Below, piece by piece: positions 34,590 to 45,784 of a stretch of DNA of 64,000 nt. The translations under genes were made by a program, and so were the position numbers. This DNA is from Tillus elongatus (lineage: Eukaryota > Arthropoda > Insecta > Coleoptera > Cleridae). The stretch's first letter is position 1; each line of letters begins with the position of its first letter. The notes under the pieces are model-generated. The model saw only the letters and a list, made by a program, of their open reading frames with translations. It did no database searches and was not told where the DNA came from. The DNA lies in the NCBI GenBank assembly GCA_964006375.1, contig OZ023269.1:131556809-131620808 (forward strand), in the 5' to 3' direction.

Positions 34590-36260
34590 ATTTATACCAA
34601 AATCAACTACCACTACCACCCGTGACTCCATTTCCATAATGGGGTAGCCACACCAGAAATCCCAGGCTGTTTCCCAACATTATTTCTCCATGCACTTCTG
34701 TCCTGACATGACATTTTCGTTTCACCTCACACTTCACACAACTTTCTTTTCTAATATATCACCCACAACGTCAGACCAAGTGCTCTCTGACTTGGACTTG
34801 TCATTATATTAATATCTATTCGTTCTATGTGCCCAAATCATCTAAGTACACTGCTCTCATCTTTACTTTCAATAGACTTTTACACATTACACTCGTTCAG
34901 AATCCATTCATTTCTAACTTTGCCCCTCCCTGTCTTACCAGTTACATGTTTCAGGTAGTCTCCATTTCAACAGCATTAAATTCTTCCATGTTGCCTGATC
35001 CATCCAACTTTCACACCCATGTAGCACATTTGGGACCAGTACGCTGTTATATACAACGACTTTGGCCACTTTAAATATAAATTGTAGGTACAGTCATCAT
35101 AGCCCCCAGCATCTTTCTATCTGCATTTACCGTACTTTGTATGTCATCATATATTTATTTGTTTGAAAAAGTTTTCCTAAATGTTTAAATTCCTTTACTT
35201 CCTCTGCCAGACTACCATTTATTAGGCCATTACTTGATTCAACCTCTTTATCCACTCTTTGCCCAACGAGATAACTTTAACCTTCTCTGCTTTCACACGT
35301 AGTCAGTTTATTTGTTACTGTCATCAGTGTGTCTAGCACACCCTGTATTTCACCTTCTGATTTACAAAGTAGTACTGCATCATCACCGTACAGTAACACT
35401 TTTACCTTGGAAACGATCATCTTTATGCCTTTTGTCACTGAGCAGAGTTTTCTTATACATTTGTCCACGAATATGTCGAATAACTATGAAGACATCACAC
35501 ATGCTTGTTGGACACTCTGTTGTATTCTAAAATAGTCACTGAGCGTTCTTTAAGTTGCCATACATGCTCTATACTACCATGGTATAGCGATTTAATTGCT
35601 CGAATTAGCCAGTCATCCACACTGTTTCAAAATACTCCACAGCTTATGTCTACGGTATTATAGGCTTTCTCCAAGTCTACAAGCGTGCCGTAAATTTTCT
35701 TTCCAACATTCAAGCATTTCAACCATCTTGGTGAGGTGCTGAGGTGAGAATATATCTTCCTATCACGAATCCACAATGAACATACCAACTATTTTTTGCG
35801 ATCAGCTGCCTCACTCATTCTACCTGTACTCTTCAAAATAGCTTACCCACAACCTGCGCTCACTCTTGCTTATTTTACCTTTATACAAGACCACCATGAT
35901 AGGATCTTTCCACTTAATTGATACTTACCTACTATCATGTATACATCAAACAGCCACACAGTTAAATTCGAGCTTCCATACTTTCTCCATGAATTTTATC
36001 GACACCCGCTGCTTTTTCAATCTTTAATTTCGTTTTGAATGAATTCAGCAGCTGGTTTACAAAAAAAAAACCGATATGATTATAAATTATAACAAAACAC
36101 AATTGCTTCGTTTTCAAATTAGGTCGAGTCCACGTGTTGACATCAGTATTAACTTCAATAGCAGCTATTTGACTTCCGTTGCTCCACATCATTTCTGGAA
36201 ACACCAATTGGCAGAGTTTCCTCCTGGTCCAGTAATACCGATGCAGTCTGCTCAAGACTG
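34590..36260 (-). pseudogene. Degenerate LINE reverse transcriptase relic
   Basis: The minus frame at 35277-35468 reads VLLYGDDAVLLCKSEGEIQG, a reverse transcriptase catalytic box (YxDD) with its usual downstream residues. Further minus fragments in changing frames follow: AGVDKIHGESMEARI near 35965-36010 (RT N-terminal region) and VLVPNVLHGCESWMDQATW-like residues near 34960-35050 (post-RT region). Many stops and shifts make the family uncertain; the post-RT motif suggests an RTE- or R1-like element. No endonuclease is visible. Confidence 0.5.
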
Positions 36261-36275
36261 AACAAATGTTTTTAC

Positions 36276-36316
36276 ATAATAATAATAATTATTATTATTA
36301 TATATAATAATAATAA
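36276..36316. repeat. (AAT)n/(ATT)n inverted microsatellite
   Basis: taataataataatt followed by attattattatatataataataataa, a short triplet repeat that can fold on itself, directly upstream of the next LINE relic. Confidence 0.8.
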
Positions 36317-36317
36317 T

Positions 36318-37152
36318 ACAAATTAGAAGAGGCATATTTCAAGGCGACTCGCTAGGCCCATTGTGGTTCTGCCTTGCATTGAATCCACTATCAAACCGCC
36401 TGAAGTTACCAGATATGGCTTCAGTGTGAAAAGCAAATGGAGGGAGAAAATGAGGCTAAATCATTTCCTGTATATGGATGATCTTAATGCGATGGCCTCC
36501 ACAAAGAGCCATCTGGAACAACTCCTTAAAATCGTGGAAGGGTTTTCTAGAGATATTGACATGCAGTTTGGGCTGGACAAATGTCGCACTTTATGTGTGG
36601 TCAGAGGAAAAATACAACCAGGTGTATATAAAATGCAGAAGGGCCAGCAAATTGCCTCTATGAATGTGGAAGATTGTTATAAATACCTGGAAATACAGCA
36701 AGCGAGGAAAATAAACCACTGGGTAATAATGAACGATCTAACAAATGAGTTTACGAAACGAGCAGTTGGTGCGATCACATGTTAACAGCAAGAACCTGAC
36801 TAAAGCTCTGAATACATATGCATGGTCTGCACTTAGCTACTCATTTGGGATTGTGAACGGACATCAAAAATCTACAACGGAAGGTGCTAACAAAATCCAA
36901 AAAGCATCAACCCCGTAGTGCTATCGATCGAGTAACCCTACCTAGACAAAAAGGTGGAAGATGAGTGTTAAATATTAGGAAACAGTTGGACTAGCAGATA
37001 GTGAACCTGTGTACATATTTGCATCAGCAGGCGCATACTTCACAATTAAAAGAAAGTGAAATACAAAGTCACCATCGGACTGATCAGGACACGTGGCAAT
37101 CTTGGACGCAAAAGCCTCTCCATGGGCGATATCTGAATGAAACCTCACAGGC
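36318..37152 (+). pseudogene. LINE with restriction-like endonuclease (R4/Dong/R2-type), RT part
   Basis: Frames around 36330-36785 read IRRGIFQGDSLGPLWFCLAL and FLYMDDLNAMASTKSHLEQL, a reverse transcriptase box with YMDD, then the conserved NVEDCYKYLEIQQARKINHW region. Broken frames continue to about 37152, where a minus-strand Jockey-like element intervenes; the same protein resumes at 38633. YMDD with this downstream region is typical of LINEs that use a C-terminal restriction-like endonuclease. Inactive through several shifts and stops. Confidence 0.6.
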
Positions 37153-38632
37153 ACATATAATAATAATTTAATAATTTATTGTGTACAACAGACCAAGTAA
37201 AGGACCAATTAAAGGACACTTACAAACTAATTAGCGAGTGAGATTACCATAAATTAACAATAGCAAAATATTAATCCAAAAACAAACCTAAAACTACAAT
37301 ATTTCAATAGCTCTATGCAACAATGTACACAAACTGTCGCTAAATATATCACTACGTGAACAAATGATATTAAAATTTCACACATTACCTTAAGTGCCTA
37401 AGCAAAACAGAATGATCGAACCCCCTCTCCGGATAACGCCCAGTTTCCTTAAACCACAGATATTTTAGGAACCTTCTCTGGACAGATTCGAGTGAGCTTA
37501 TATGGACACCATAAAATGGTGCATATCGTAACTTGGAAAGAACAGAAGCACAATACAAAGCTTTGAGAGTACCAAAGCATGTAAATGACCCACAGTTCCG
37601 CACTATAAATCCCAAAAACCTGTTACACTCGTTTACTATCGTATTGATGTGAATGTCAAACTACAGTTTCTTATCAAAGTGGACCCCCAAGTTCTTCACA
37701 GTCTCCACACGATCGACCACCAACCGACCCACAGTATACTGAAACTGAACAGGGGAAGCTTTACGTGTGAAAGTCATGACCTTACATTTACTCACATTTA
37801 GTTCCAATCCATTCTGTAAGCACCACTCATAGAGCAAGTCCAGATCTTCCTGCAGTCTAGCGCAATCATCCAGCGACGTCACTCTCATAAGCAGCTTCAA
37901 GTCATCTGCATAGAATAGTCTCAACACACTTAAACTACTGTCCAAATCATTGATAAATAATAAGAACAATAGCGGCCCCAGATTAGACCCCTGAGGAACG
38001 CCCGAAGTAGCAATGAGCTCAGAGGACTTGAACCCGCCATAGCTAACAAATTGAACACGATCACTAAGATAATCCCCAAAAAGACGTTACATGCCATCAC
38101 TGAATCCATACGACGCAAGCCTCCTCAAAAGGACAGAGTAATCGACACGGTCAAAAGCCTTCACAAAATCTGTGTAGACAACATCAATCTGACCCCCAGC
38201 ATCAATGCCGTCTGAGACCCACTAAGTGAAAACGGCCAAGTTTGTGACAGTTGACCCACTCCTCACAAATCCATGTTGACAGGGTGATATCAGTGTTTTC
38301 ACAGAGTTGTAGATACCCTCGTATAGGACCATCTCGAAGATCTTAGCAAAAATGCAGAGTAGAGCTATCGGACGATAGTTGATGACCAAAGATACATCAC
38401 CAGCCTTAAATATGGGGCATATACGTGCCAACTTCCAGATCGCAGGAAACCGACCAGTGTTCAAACATAAATTAAATATGTAGCAAAGTGGAACAACTAA
38501 AACATCAGCGCAGTCTTTTACAAGGAAAGACGGAATCTGATCTGGGCCAGACGTCATTTTACTGCTTAATTTTCTTATAGCTCTGCGTATTCTGCCGGCT
38601 GGTGTATAAACACTACCAAAGAATGTCGACAA
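37153..38632 (-). pseudogene. Jockey-like LINE nested in the R4/Dong-type LINE
   Basis: Minus-strand reverse transcriptase in order: KLSSKMTSGPDQIPSFLVKD and RPIALLCIFAKIFEMVLYEG (38222-38632), ATSGVPQGSNLGP (near 38010), RLFYADDLKLLMRV with the intact YADD box (37661-37969), then the C-terminal CASVLSKLRYAPFYGVH and ESVQRRFLKYLWFKETGRYP (37385-37615). Stops at about 38220 and 37660 break the frame. The 5' part (endonuclease, ORF1) is missing. The 3' tail at 37153-37175 is ATA-rich. The motifs fit the Jockey clade. Confidence 0.75.
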
Positions 38633-39085
38633 ATTGGCGTCGAACTACTGGTTGGTGCCTGGACAGAGAGGTTTTGGCTGACCATACAAGATCAGGTCAT
38701 CCCAACAAGAAACTACCTGAAGTATATAGTTGGAGATAATTCGGTCCAAGATGACAAATGTAGATTTGGGTACTAGTCATCAGAGACTATCCAGCACGTC
38801 ACAGGAGGATGTCAAGCGTTTGCTGCAACAGATTATAAAGAGAGGCGCGACGCAGTTGCTAAATACTTCACGAAGAACTGGCTCTGAGCATGTTCTAACT
38901 CAGGATACAGGTTGTACTGGGATTGGACCGTACTCGCAGACTAACGAGATGCTCACAACAGGTCAGATATAATAGTGGATAAGTCCTGCAACCAAGTGAC
39001 GTTGATTGATGTGGCCATTCCAAATACTAATAATCTAGAGATATGGTACAACGAGAAGATCATTAAGTTAATATTTTAAACATTA
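38633..39085 (+). pseudogene. R4/Dong/R2-type LINE, zinc finger and restriction-like endonuclease part
   Basis: Continuation of 36318-37152 after the nested element. Reading across the insertion gives ETSQAH, then DKLASNYWLVPG, in the same frame. Next come LTIQDQVIPTRNYLKYIVGD, a decayed zinc motif ending ETIQHVTGGC, CQAFAATDYKERRDAVAKYF, and RSDIIVDK, then TLIDVAIPNTNNLE. The last two match the PD/D core of restriction-like endonucleases, with the usual RPD changed to RSD. Stops at 38776 and 38884 break it. Confidence 0.6.
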
Positions 39086-39089
39086 CTTT

Positions 39090-40560
39090 TAATTATTGCT
39101 TCTAATGCTCTTATATTTTATTCACGTGTAAAGCTGAAACTTGTATTAGCTCATGAGAAATATATCCTATCTATCTGTCTATCTATTTCTTAACCGTTAT
39201 TTCGACCTCATGCATTTCAAAAGTGTCACATTCTGTCTGACTGGCAATTGACAGAGGGATGTGAAGATTCTTATTGCTTTCGTATAGCTTCTCAAAATGT
39301 TGTCTTCAGCATTTTCTCGCACTTTCCTTGACCCGTACCATGTCCCCATTTCGTGTTTTCACCGCAGTCATATTGTTTCTTCCGATTTGTGTTGCCTTTT
39401 TGATTCACTTATAGATAAACAAACATATAAAATTGAAAGTGACCCCGAATATCGGTTTTAGGGTGCCTAGTTTGCGCTTATTGGCAATTCAAACGTCGCG
39501 ATCTAATTAGCGAATTTTTTTCCACGAAAGCTCGCTAAAACGGAAGACGTGGACCAAGAGGGAAACTTGTAGGCTATGAAGATGATATTTTGTTCCTGAC
39601 AAGTCATACAATGCTGCGCTTTTGTTGGTAATGATTTTCCCAGCTGGTTTTTTTACTCTGCTTTCCATTTTCTAAATGTGTAGTTGCCATTATAAACAAT
39701 ACGATGTAAAACTAAATCCCGCAGAGTGGTATTTTACGTAATTTATGGTGAAACGTTACTTAGAACTTACAACTATAAAAAGACAACGTTTTAATGTTTT
39801 CATGTTTCGGATATGCCGACTGGGGTCACCAAGGCGAGCATTAGCGTGATCAAGGAGTATCTTACAATGGACAGAACAATTCTTAATGCGCAGTAACATT
39901 CGCAAGTAACTACATTCTCTTAAAAGGATTTAAACATGACCACGCTGACCATTAAACAAAAGTTAATCAGTCATGTTTTTGTTGGACACTGACACACATT
40001 TTAGGAATTGAAGTATGTTTATTTATTTGTTAAAGTTTATAAGGTTTACTAGATGCGTTCATCTAAAGGCTAGACTACATACTGGCCACATATACAGTAT
40101 GCACCTAAAGTATGGAACAAATGAAGTAAAAGCGAAATATTTTTTGTTGTTGGGAAAACCACGTCAATTTTATTTGATAAAAAGACATATTTTTGCATGA
40201 ACGTCGATTTTCCACCATCACTTGTTTAACAGTAATGACGTCAACATTTTTTTACTGACAACCCCCTATTTTTTCTTGATTTTGAGAGAAATTTTCCTTG
40301 TCGAACATACAGTATAAAAATGTTGCCATCTTATAAAAAATTGTTTGCAGTAAGCCACAATTAAAAGTGAGAAACCGTAAATCAATTAAAATAGAGTAAA
40401 AACTTTGTTGTTAATTCAAAAGTTATCATACGTAGTTTTTCGAAGCGCTTCTTGTTTTCTTTAGGTCACGTAGGTATAAATCATTACAAAATGTTAGCTT
40501 AAATAAATAACAGCAAACGTATTATAGGTATAAAAGTCTTATTGTATTTTAAGTATTGTC
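39090..40560. other. No gene recognised (one HINE-like fragment inside)
   Basis: AT-rich; no credible frame. A HINE-like 5' end lies at 39415-39545. Confidence 0.4.
39415..39545 (-). mobile_element. HINE-like 5'-end fragment
   Basis: gtgaccccgaatatcggttt, tagtttgcgcttatt and the hairpin end (attagcgaatttttttccac, then cgaaagctcgctaaaa) match the 5' block of the family in inverted orientation. The rest is absent. Confidence 0.5.
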
Positions 40561-40569
40561 ACACGAAGG

Positions 40570-41585
40570 ATTGGAATTTTAATTCTCATCGGAATCAGGG
40601 ATAAGGCAAAAACTCAACAGAAAGTATGTCGTTTGTTCAATGCAAAATATCCGGATCGCCCTATTAGACAATCCACAGCCGGTAAGATTGAGTCTAAAAT
40701 TGGATAAACTGGTTGTGTTGAAGGTATTTCAAAACCTGGACATCTAAAAGTTGGTGAAGATCATAAATTAAACATTTTGTTAAGTATGGAGGAGAATTTT
40801 CAATGCGCCTAGATTGGTTGCATTAGAAAACCAAGTTAGTCAAACAATATTGTCATGGGGAAGTACAAAGATGATCTCTACAAAATTTGCCTTGTACAGG
40901 AACTCAGCGTTGACTACAGTTTTCTGAAGGTATGCTGGATTTATGACAAGCAAATCAACGTTTGCCTAGAAAAATGTCTTTTTTGGATGAGGCCACGTTT
41001 TGTCTTCATGGCACAGTAAACCGTCAAAATTGCAGATATTGTAGTCTAGTAAATCCTCGTTAGATGGTGGGGCACATGCTTAACATTCGCAAAAATTAAA
41101 TGTATGGACTGGAAAGTTGATAGAATAATGTACGGCATTTTTTTCTTTGTAAGGACCCTGACTGGAGAAAAATATTTAAGAGTTTTTGTAAAATGACCTT
41201 GTTCCAGCGTTTGCAGGAGTTTTTCCAAACGACAATGATCCTGGCCTTTCAGAGAATATTATGTGGTTTCAGCAAGATGGCACACCCCCGTACTATGCGC
41301 GCTGTGTTCGGGACAATTTCTTTTCTAGGAGGTGGATTGGCACGCGAGAACAAGTAGAATAGCCTGCGAGACCTCAGATCTGACACCCCTGGATTATATA
41401 TAATGAGGCTATTTAAAATCCAAGGTCTACATCAACAGACCACAAAATTTAGCTGAACTGCAAAATCGCTTACAGATGAAATGCGCAGAAATTAGCCCGG
41501 AAATGATTCAATGTGTACAAGAAGAATATCTACACAGACTTGCGTATTTTCAGGAAGTCGGTAATGGCAGTTTGAACACTTAATT
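40570..41585 (+). pseudogene. Tc1/mariner-related transposase relic 3 (most complete)
   Basis: Frames in order: AKTQQKVCRLFNAKYPDRPI (N-terminal helix-turn-helix), HKLNILLSMEEN, FWMRPRFVFMAQ/FLDEATFCLHGTVNRQNCRY (around the first catalytic Asp, near 40980), then FQQDGTPPYYARCVRDNFFS (second Asp), WPARP and DLTPL-like residues, and ALQNRL-type helices to about 41580. Length and order suit a whole transposase with many small frameshifts. Same family as 15692-16200 and 61326-61680. I see no convincing terminal inverted repeats. Confidence 0.6.
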
Positions 41586-41599
41586 CAGCGATTCAGTCT

Positions 41600-42115
41600 G
41601 CTTGGATAATGAATTTTAGTTTATTTCTGACGTTCCTATTGATTTATGCTGTTAATAGAGTTTATTTTTTTATTTTGGGAAAAACAAAGAAGCACCTTAA
41701 AGTAGTTCAATCCGGCGGGTTTCTAAGTAAATATGTACCATCTACAAGGAGTATATGTACCATAACTAAAACCGTTAACTCATAACTTTCTGAAATTATC
41801 ATTCGTTCTAGATACGAATATTTTGACCACCGTGGTAATCCAAAACAAAATCGTGTTTCGAGGAGGTAGGAGATCCCATTTACCAAACCTACGTTAATTG
41901 GCATTTGAAATCTCTTATTCCCTATATCTAAATCTAACCGTTTTGGAGGTAAATACATATTTATGCGAATCAAGATTGCAAACTTGTAACGATAGTAGCC
42001 TTTGGAATTTAATATGTCAACCAACTGACGTTTGCATGCTAGAAGTGCACGCAGTGAAGTTTGTTATCGAAATTACAAAATAGGTCCTTGGTAGTGATAA
42101 AAATGACCAATTTAG
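41600..42115. other. No gene recognised
   Basis: A 105-codon minus frame (41707-42024) has no similarity I recognise. AT-rich background. Confidence 0.4.
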
Positions 42116-42119
42116 GGTA

Positions 42120-42425
42120 TACAAATTATGATTTTATGGAGCTATTAATTATTTATGGTGAATGTCATCGAATAATTGGTCGAACATGTCGTGCTTTTGC
42201 CAAAAAGTATCCAGATAGACAAGCCTAGTCCGGACACAGTAAAGAGGTTATTGAAGAATTGCTCAAGTTACTGGAGTTTTACCACCAAAAAGGAGGAACC
42301 AAAGTCAATTGTTGATAATGAGGTAAACGAAGTCAATGTCTTATCATATTTCGCTGCTGAGCCAAATTAATCTCTCAGGGATTGTCAAAGAAAGTTGGGT
42401 TTATCAACACGAACATTAACAACAG
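42120..42425 (+). pseudogene. Tc1/mariner-related transposase relic 4 (N-terminus)
   Basis: The frame near 42130 reads YDFMELLIIYGECHRIIGRT, CRAFAKKYPDRQA, and in shifted frames SSGVLPPKRR and LSKKVGLSTRTL-like residues. This resembles the DUF4817-type helix-turn-helix N-terminus of insect transposases. It ends where a HINE-like element begins (42430), which probably interrupted it. Confidence 0.5.
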
Positions 42426-42429
42426 AATA

Positions 42430-43005
42430 TTAAAAAAGTCTGGACGCAGCAAGAGCGTTATGGTAGCGAATTTTCGTAAAAATGTCTAATGGTAAATATG
42501 TCTTGTTTTTAAAAGGACATTTGGTTGGCAGTCTAACCTATATAGTAGTAACAATGTACAATATTTTATTAAAATCGCTTTGTTTCAAAAAGTACAAACA
42601 TTTTCCAAAAATGAACTTAAAAAGTTCAACAAAAAAAACTGGTCCGATTCTCCTTCCAACGAACCTCTTCAAGCCATTTACGCACCTGCCACGATATAAT
42701 TATTGACAAACAGCTTTGGGACCAAAAGTGGGAAAAAAAATATGAAAATTCTTTTGCAAATTCACCTTTTTTTTTGGTACAAAAATTGCCATCAGTAATG
42801 TTACACTAAATTATATTTTTCACACAAATTCAACAATTTTTTTACAATAACGTACGAAACATTTATTATTAATTACCAAAATATCACAAAAATCTTACAA
42901 ATCCTGTGATTGTCAAAATAAGTTTTTAAGTTGCAGCTCGAAAAACCCTATAATTAACGAATATATTGAGCTTTACCCTAGTTTTACGAAAAATTCGCTA
43001 AAGGC
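42430..43005 (-). mobile_element. HINE-like element, inverted copy without (TA)n
   Basis: Starts on the minus strand with the terminal hairpin (gacgcagcaagagcgt at 42441-42456) and the subterminal repeat, and ends with the 5' hairpin (ttttacgaaaaattcgctaa at 42982). Shares its interior with 1794-2480. Confidence 0.55.
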
Positions 43006-43009
43006 ACAA

Positions 43010-43334
43010 CTGGAGACCCTCCTCCTATCACTTAAACCATAGTTTACAGCCCGGTGATAACTCCCAACGTTTTGAATTCTATGAAAGGTTCCTTTTCAAA
43101 ACATAGGAAGATGAAGCTTTTTTTGCATACAAAACGTTCTTTCTTGATAAACGTTTCCGCAATGAAAGCACGATGCTCACCCGTCCAATTCATGTTGGCA
43201 ACCAAAAACGGTATGACTTCCTTCCAGGTTTGGCAGATGTTTTGGCAGAATTTTCGCATCCAGGCTGATAACTCCCCACAAATTCATCACATTTTAAGAA
43301 AAATTTATTTTAGGGCTTGCGCAAAAAGAAAAAC
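43010..43334. other. No gene recognised
   Basis: Overlapping frames of 71 and 131 codons on opposite strands show no recognisable domain; the longer one runs into the palindromic element. Confidence 0.35.
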
Positions 43335-43394
43335 TGATTGGCTTTTAAGTACACTTGGAGAACACCCAAATCACCACAACACATATTTCAGAGA

Positions 43395-43435
43395 CCTTAC
43401 GATCGTTTCGTTGACCAAGTCAACATCTTCAGAGG
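43395..43435 (-). ncRNA. Hammerhead-ribozyme-like motif (left arm, copy 2)
   Basis: Minus-strand copy of the right-arm motif: CTGAAGA (complement of 43426-43432), one extra base, stem II gttgac/gtcaac with a three-base loop, GAAA (complement of 43406-43409), acgatcgt, and agg pairing with cct. It is intact in the same positions as the right arm. Confidence 0.5.
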
Positions 43436-43474
43436 AAGAAAAATTCTGAATTCAGAAAATTCAGAATTTTTCTT

Positions 43475-43515
43475 CCTCTGAAGATGTTGACTTGGTCAAC
43501 GAAACGATCGTAAGG
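43475..43515 (+). ncRNA. Hammerhead-ribozyme-like motif (right arm, copy 2)
   Basis: cct 43475-43477, CTGAAGA 43478-43484, extra base T 43485, stem II gttgac/gtcaac 43486-43491 and 43495-43500 with loop ttg, GAAA 43501-43504, acgatcgt 43504-43511, A 43512 at the cleavage position, agg 43513-43515. The extra base is T here and C in copy 1, and the loop also differs, while the core stays constant. Confidence 0.5.
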
Positions 43516-43915
43516 TCTCTGAAATATGTGTTGTGGTGATTTGGGTGTTCTCCAAGTGTACTTATTAGTGCTCATCACAGGTTCCAGTTTTCACATAGTG
43601 ATTGGCTTTTTTTACGGCTAACTAAAAAGAAATGATAGACGGGGCACAGAGTTAAATTAAACACAAATAAAAAATATTTTTGTGAGCAACCTCCCCGACA
43701 AATATTCCACAAAAATATAAATTCCCAAAAGACAAAAAAAAATCCCCCCGTTCTGGTGAAAATCTCTTAATATGGTAACCGTGTTTGCCTCTCCAACGTA
43801 TGCATCGCCATGGCCCCACCTCATCGAGCATTTAACTATTCGAAAACGCATGTCAAAAAAGGTGCATGGAGAAATATTGTTGGGAACTGAGATAAACTTT
43901 ATCTTGTCTCTCCCT

Positions 43916-44861
43916 TAACGCCGGCTCCACACATTGGGGCCAATGTTGGGGCCAACGTTTGGACCAACTTGACTATGTTGGCGATGAGTTTTATTAGAGT
44001 TCCTATACATTGGCGCCAAGCTCATTTCTTCGAGCACCGGGCCAACGTCAATATGTCTGGGCGTGAAAAAGAAATTGCGCTGTGTGTATTTGCCGTAATC
44101 AGTGCTAACAATTATATGTTAAATTTAATTCTACAAAAAAGAAGGCCTCGTAAAAGGATATGGTGGGTTACAACTGTTCATAGATTACGGAATCAGCAAG
44201 TATAACAACGTACATATAATGATAAATGCTTTTAAACTTTTACCTTCATTATATGCACTATTTTTTCATGTCAATCACCTTTGTTGTATACTGGTCCCAA
44301 AAAACTGTCCATCAGAGCATATGCAACCAATTAGTTGTGTACAGCTCATCTGTCGATGCACCGGAACGACTAGATTCTTTTATTTTTCTGCTGTGTAGTC
44401 TATAAGTGGACATCAATAACTCTCTTTTTTTTTTTAGTTCGGCAATTGCAAATTGGCAGTTCATGGCAACTTGTATACGGTGCCAGGCGTCTATCACAGC
44501 ATTCCTATTTTTTTGTGTTGAGAATTGCGGGTGTTCCATAGAACCGATTCCGTTTGATACAGTTCCATAAATTTCAAAACTAATTCATTTGTCCAACACA
44601 TTTTTTAATAATGCTCCACTTCATATGTTTATACGCCTTGACGTCTTTACTACAACTGAATACGAAACCAATGTGTGGTCGGCAAGACGAACGACGAGGC
44701 AAATCCCTTTGATCTTTTTAAATAAACCGACAACCGACGGGTTACTCCCAACGCGAACGCCAACGTCCCCCAACGTTGGCGCCAACATTATTTCGTTCAT
44801 CCACACATAGGACGAACGCTGTTGGCCCCCACATTGGCCCCAATGTGTGGAGCCGGCGTTA
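43916..44861 (+). mobile_element. PIF/Harbinger-like transposon, internal deletion derivative
   Basis: Terminal inverted repeats of about 40 bp start taacgccggctccacacatt and end with its complement; TTA occurs at both edges (43915-43917 and 44859-44861), fitting the 3-bp target preference. Two gene remnants lie inside. The plus frame at 43969-44205 contains RKRIWWVTTVHRLRNQQ, like the N-terminus of Harbinger transposases. The minus frame at 44312-44539 contains DAWHRIQVAMN and ELKKKRELLMSTYRLHSRKI, like the MADF/Myb-type partner protein. The transposase catalytic domain is deleted, so it could move only with help from an intact relative. Confidence 0.75.
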
Positions 44862-44864
44862 TGG

Positions 44865-45780
44865 AATGGACATGCAGCATGTTAATAGTAGCAGTAGAAT
44901 ATATAGACTTTTCTAGGGGATCCCCATGCTCAAAATGGGAATTTATCCAATAAAACATAAATACAAATTTCTCAATTTACCCAACGAATTGAAGTGACAG
45001 ATTTGTCGAGTTTACTCATGTGTGAGAGATAGAAGTTTTAGGGGATAATATGCCGAAACAAGACAATAGTTAGAGTTTCGCAATAGTACAAAAACAGTTA
45101 TTTTGTAGTTTCCAGAGTTAATTGTCGCTTTTATTGTCTCGCGAGCAGATATTGCTGAATCTCGCCAATCCTTATTTACACTAAGCAAAAGCAAACAGCA
45201 GTTTATTTGAATCTCTGTGGAACAATAGTAACGTGTGCACTTAGCTTTAAACAATTAGCATGCGCCAGTTCATACGGTATTCTCTCTAAAGTTGCACTGA
45301 CTTGCTGGTGATAACGTTGCTCATTAACAAGCACAATGCAAATAACGTATTAAGGACATATTCGGCTAACTGTTTAAACAAACAACTCGAATTGAATACC
45401 AAATGTCCTCTAATAATGTTATGTTGTCCATTTATAACTCAATTCAGGACTACAGGAAATACAAACTATTATAAAACTGAGCTTCACACAAATTATCCAA
45501 CAAATTGGTCGAATTTTACGTGTTCCTTTAACCCGGCGTCGGTCACCTTGAATATTGGAACAAAAACGGTAACGTGGGGTAAATATATCCCCAGGCGTTT
45601 TTTCTAAATAAAAAATTAATAAAACATTTTCATATGTTCCATAAGGGAAAAACCATTCTTCAACTGTTTTAAGTATTTTAAGTGAGAAAAATCAATTACT
45701 GATAAAAATAAGTTCATTCAAAGAAAAATACCAAAACATGAATGCTTCAATGAAAAATTTCACATGAAAAAAACATGTAT
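44865..45780. other. No gene recognised
   Basis: AT-rich. The 101-codon frame at 45302-45607 (+) shows no recognisable domain. Confidence 0.4.
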
Positions 45781-45784
45781 ATAC

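Larger units (their letters stand above)
43347..43598 (-). mobile_element. Palindromic hammerhead-like element, copy 2, with 12-bp TSD
   Basis: Best-preserved copy. It is flanked by a perfect direct repeat, tgattggctttt (43335-43346 and 43599-43610). Its arms are nearly perfect inverted repeats meeting near 43450, and its unique end (gttccagttttcacatag) is on the right, so it lies opposite to copy 1. Both arms keep the full hammerhead-like core. It encodes no protein. Confidence 0.85.

Noticed and set aside
43054..43449. 131-codon plus-strand frame
   Set aside because: It runs into the palindromic element (last third), has no recognisable domain, and an overlapping frame exists on the other strand.
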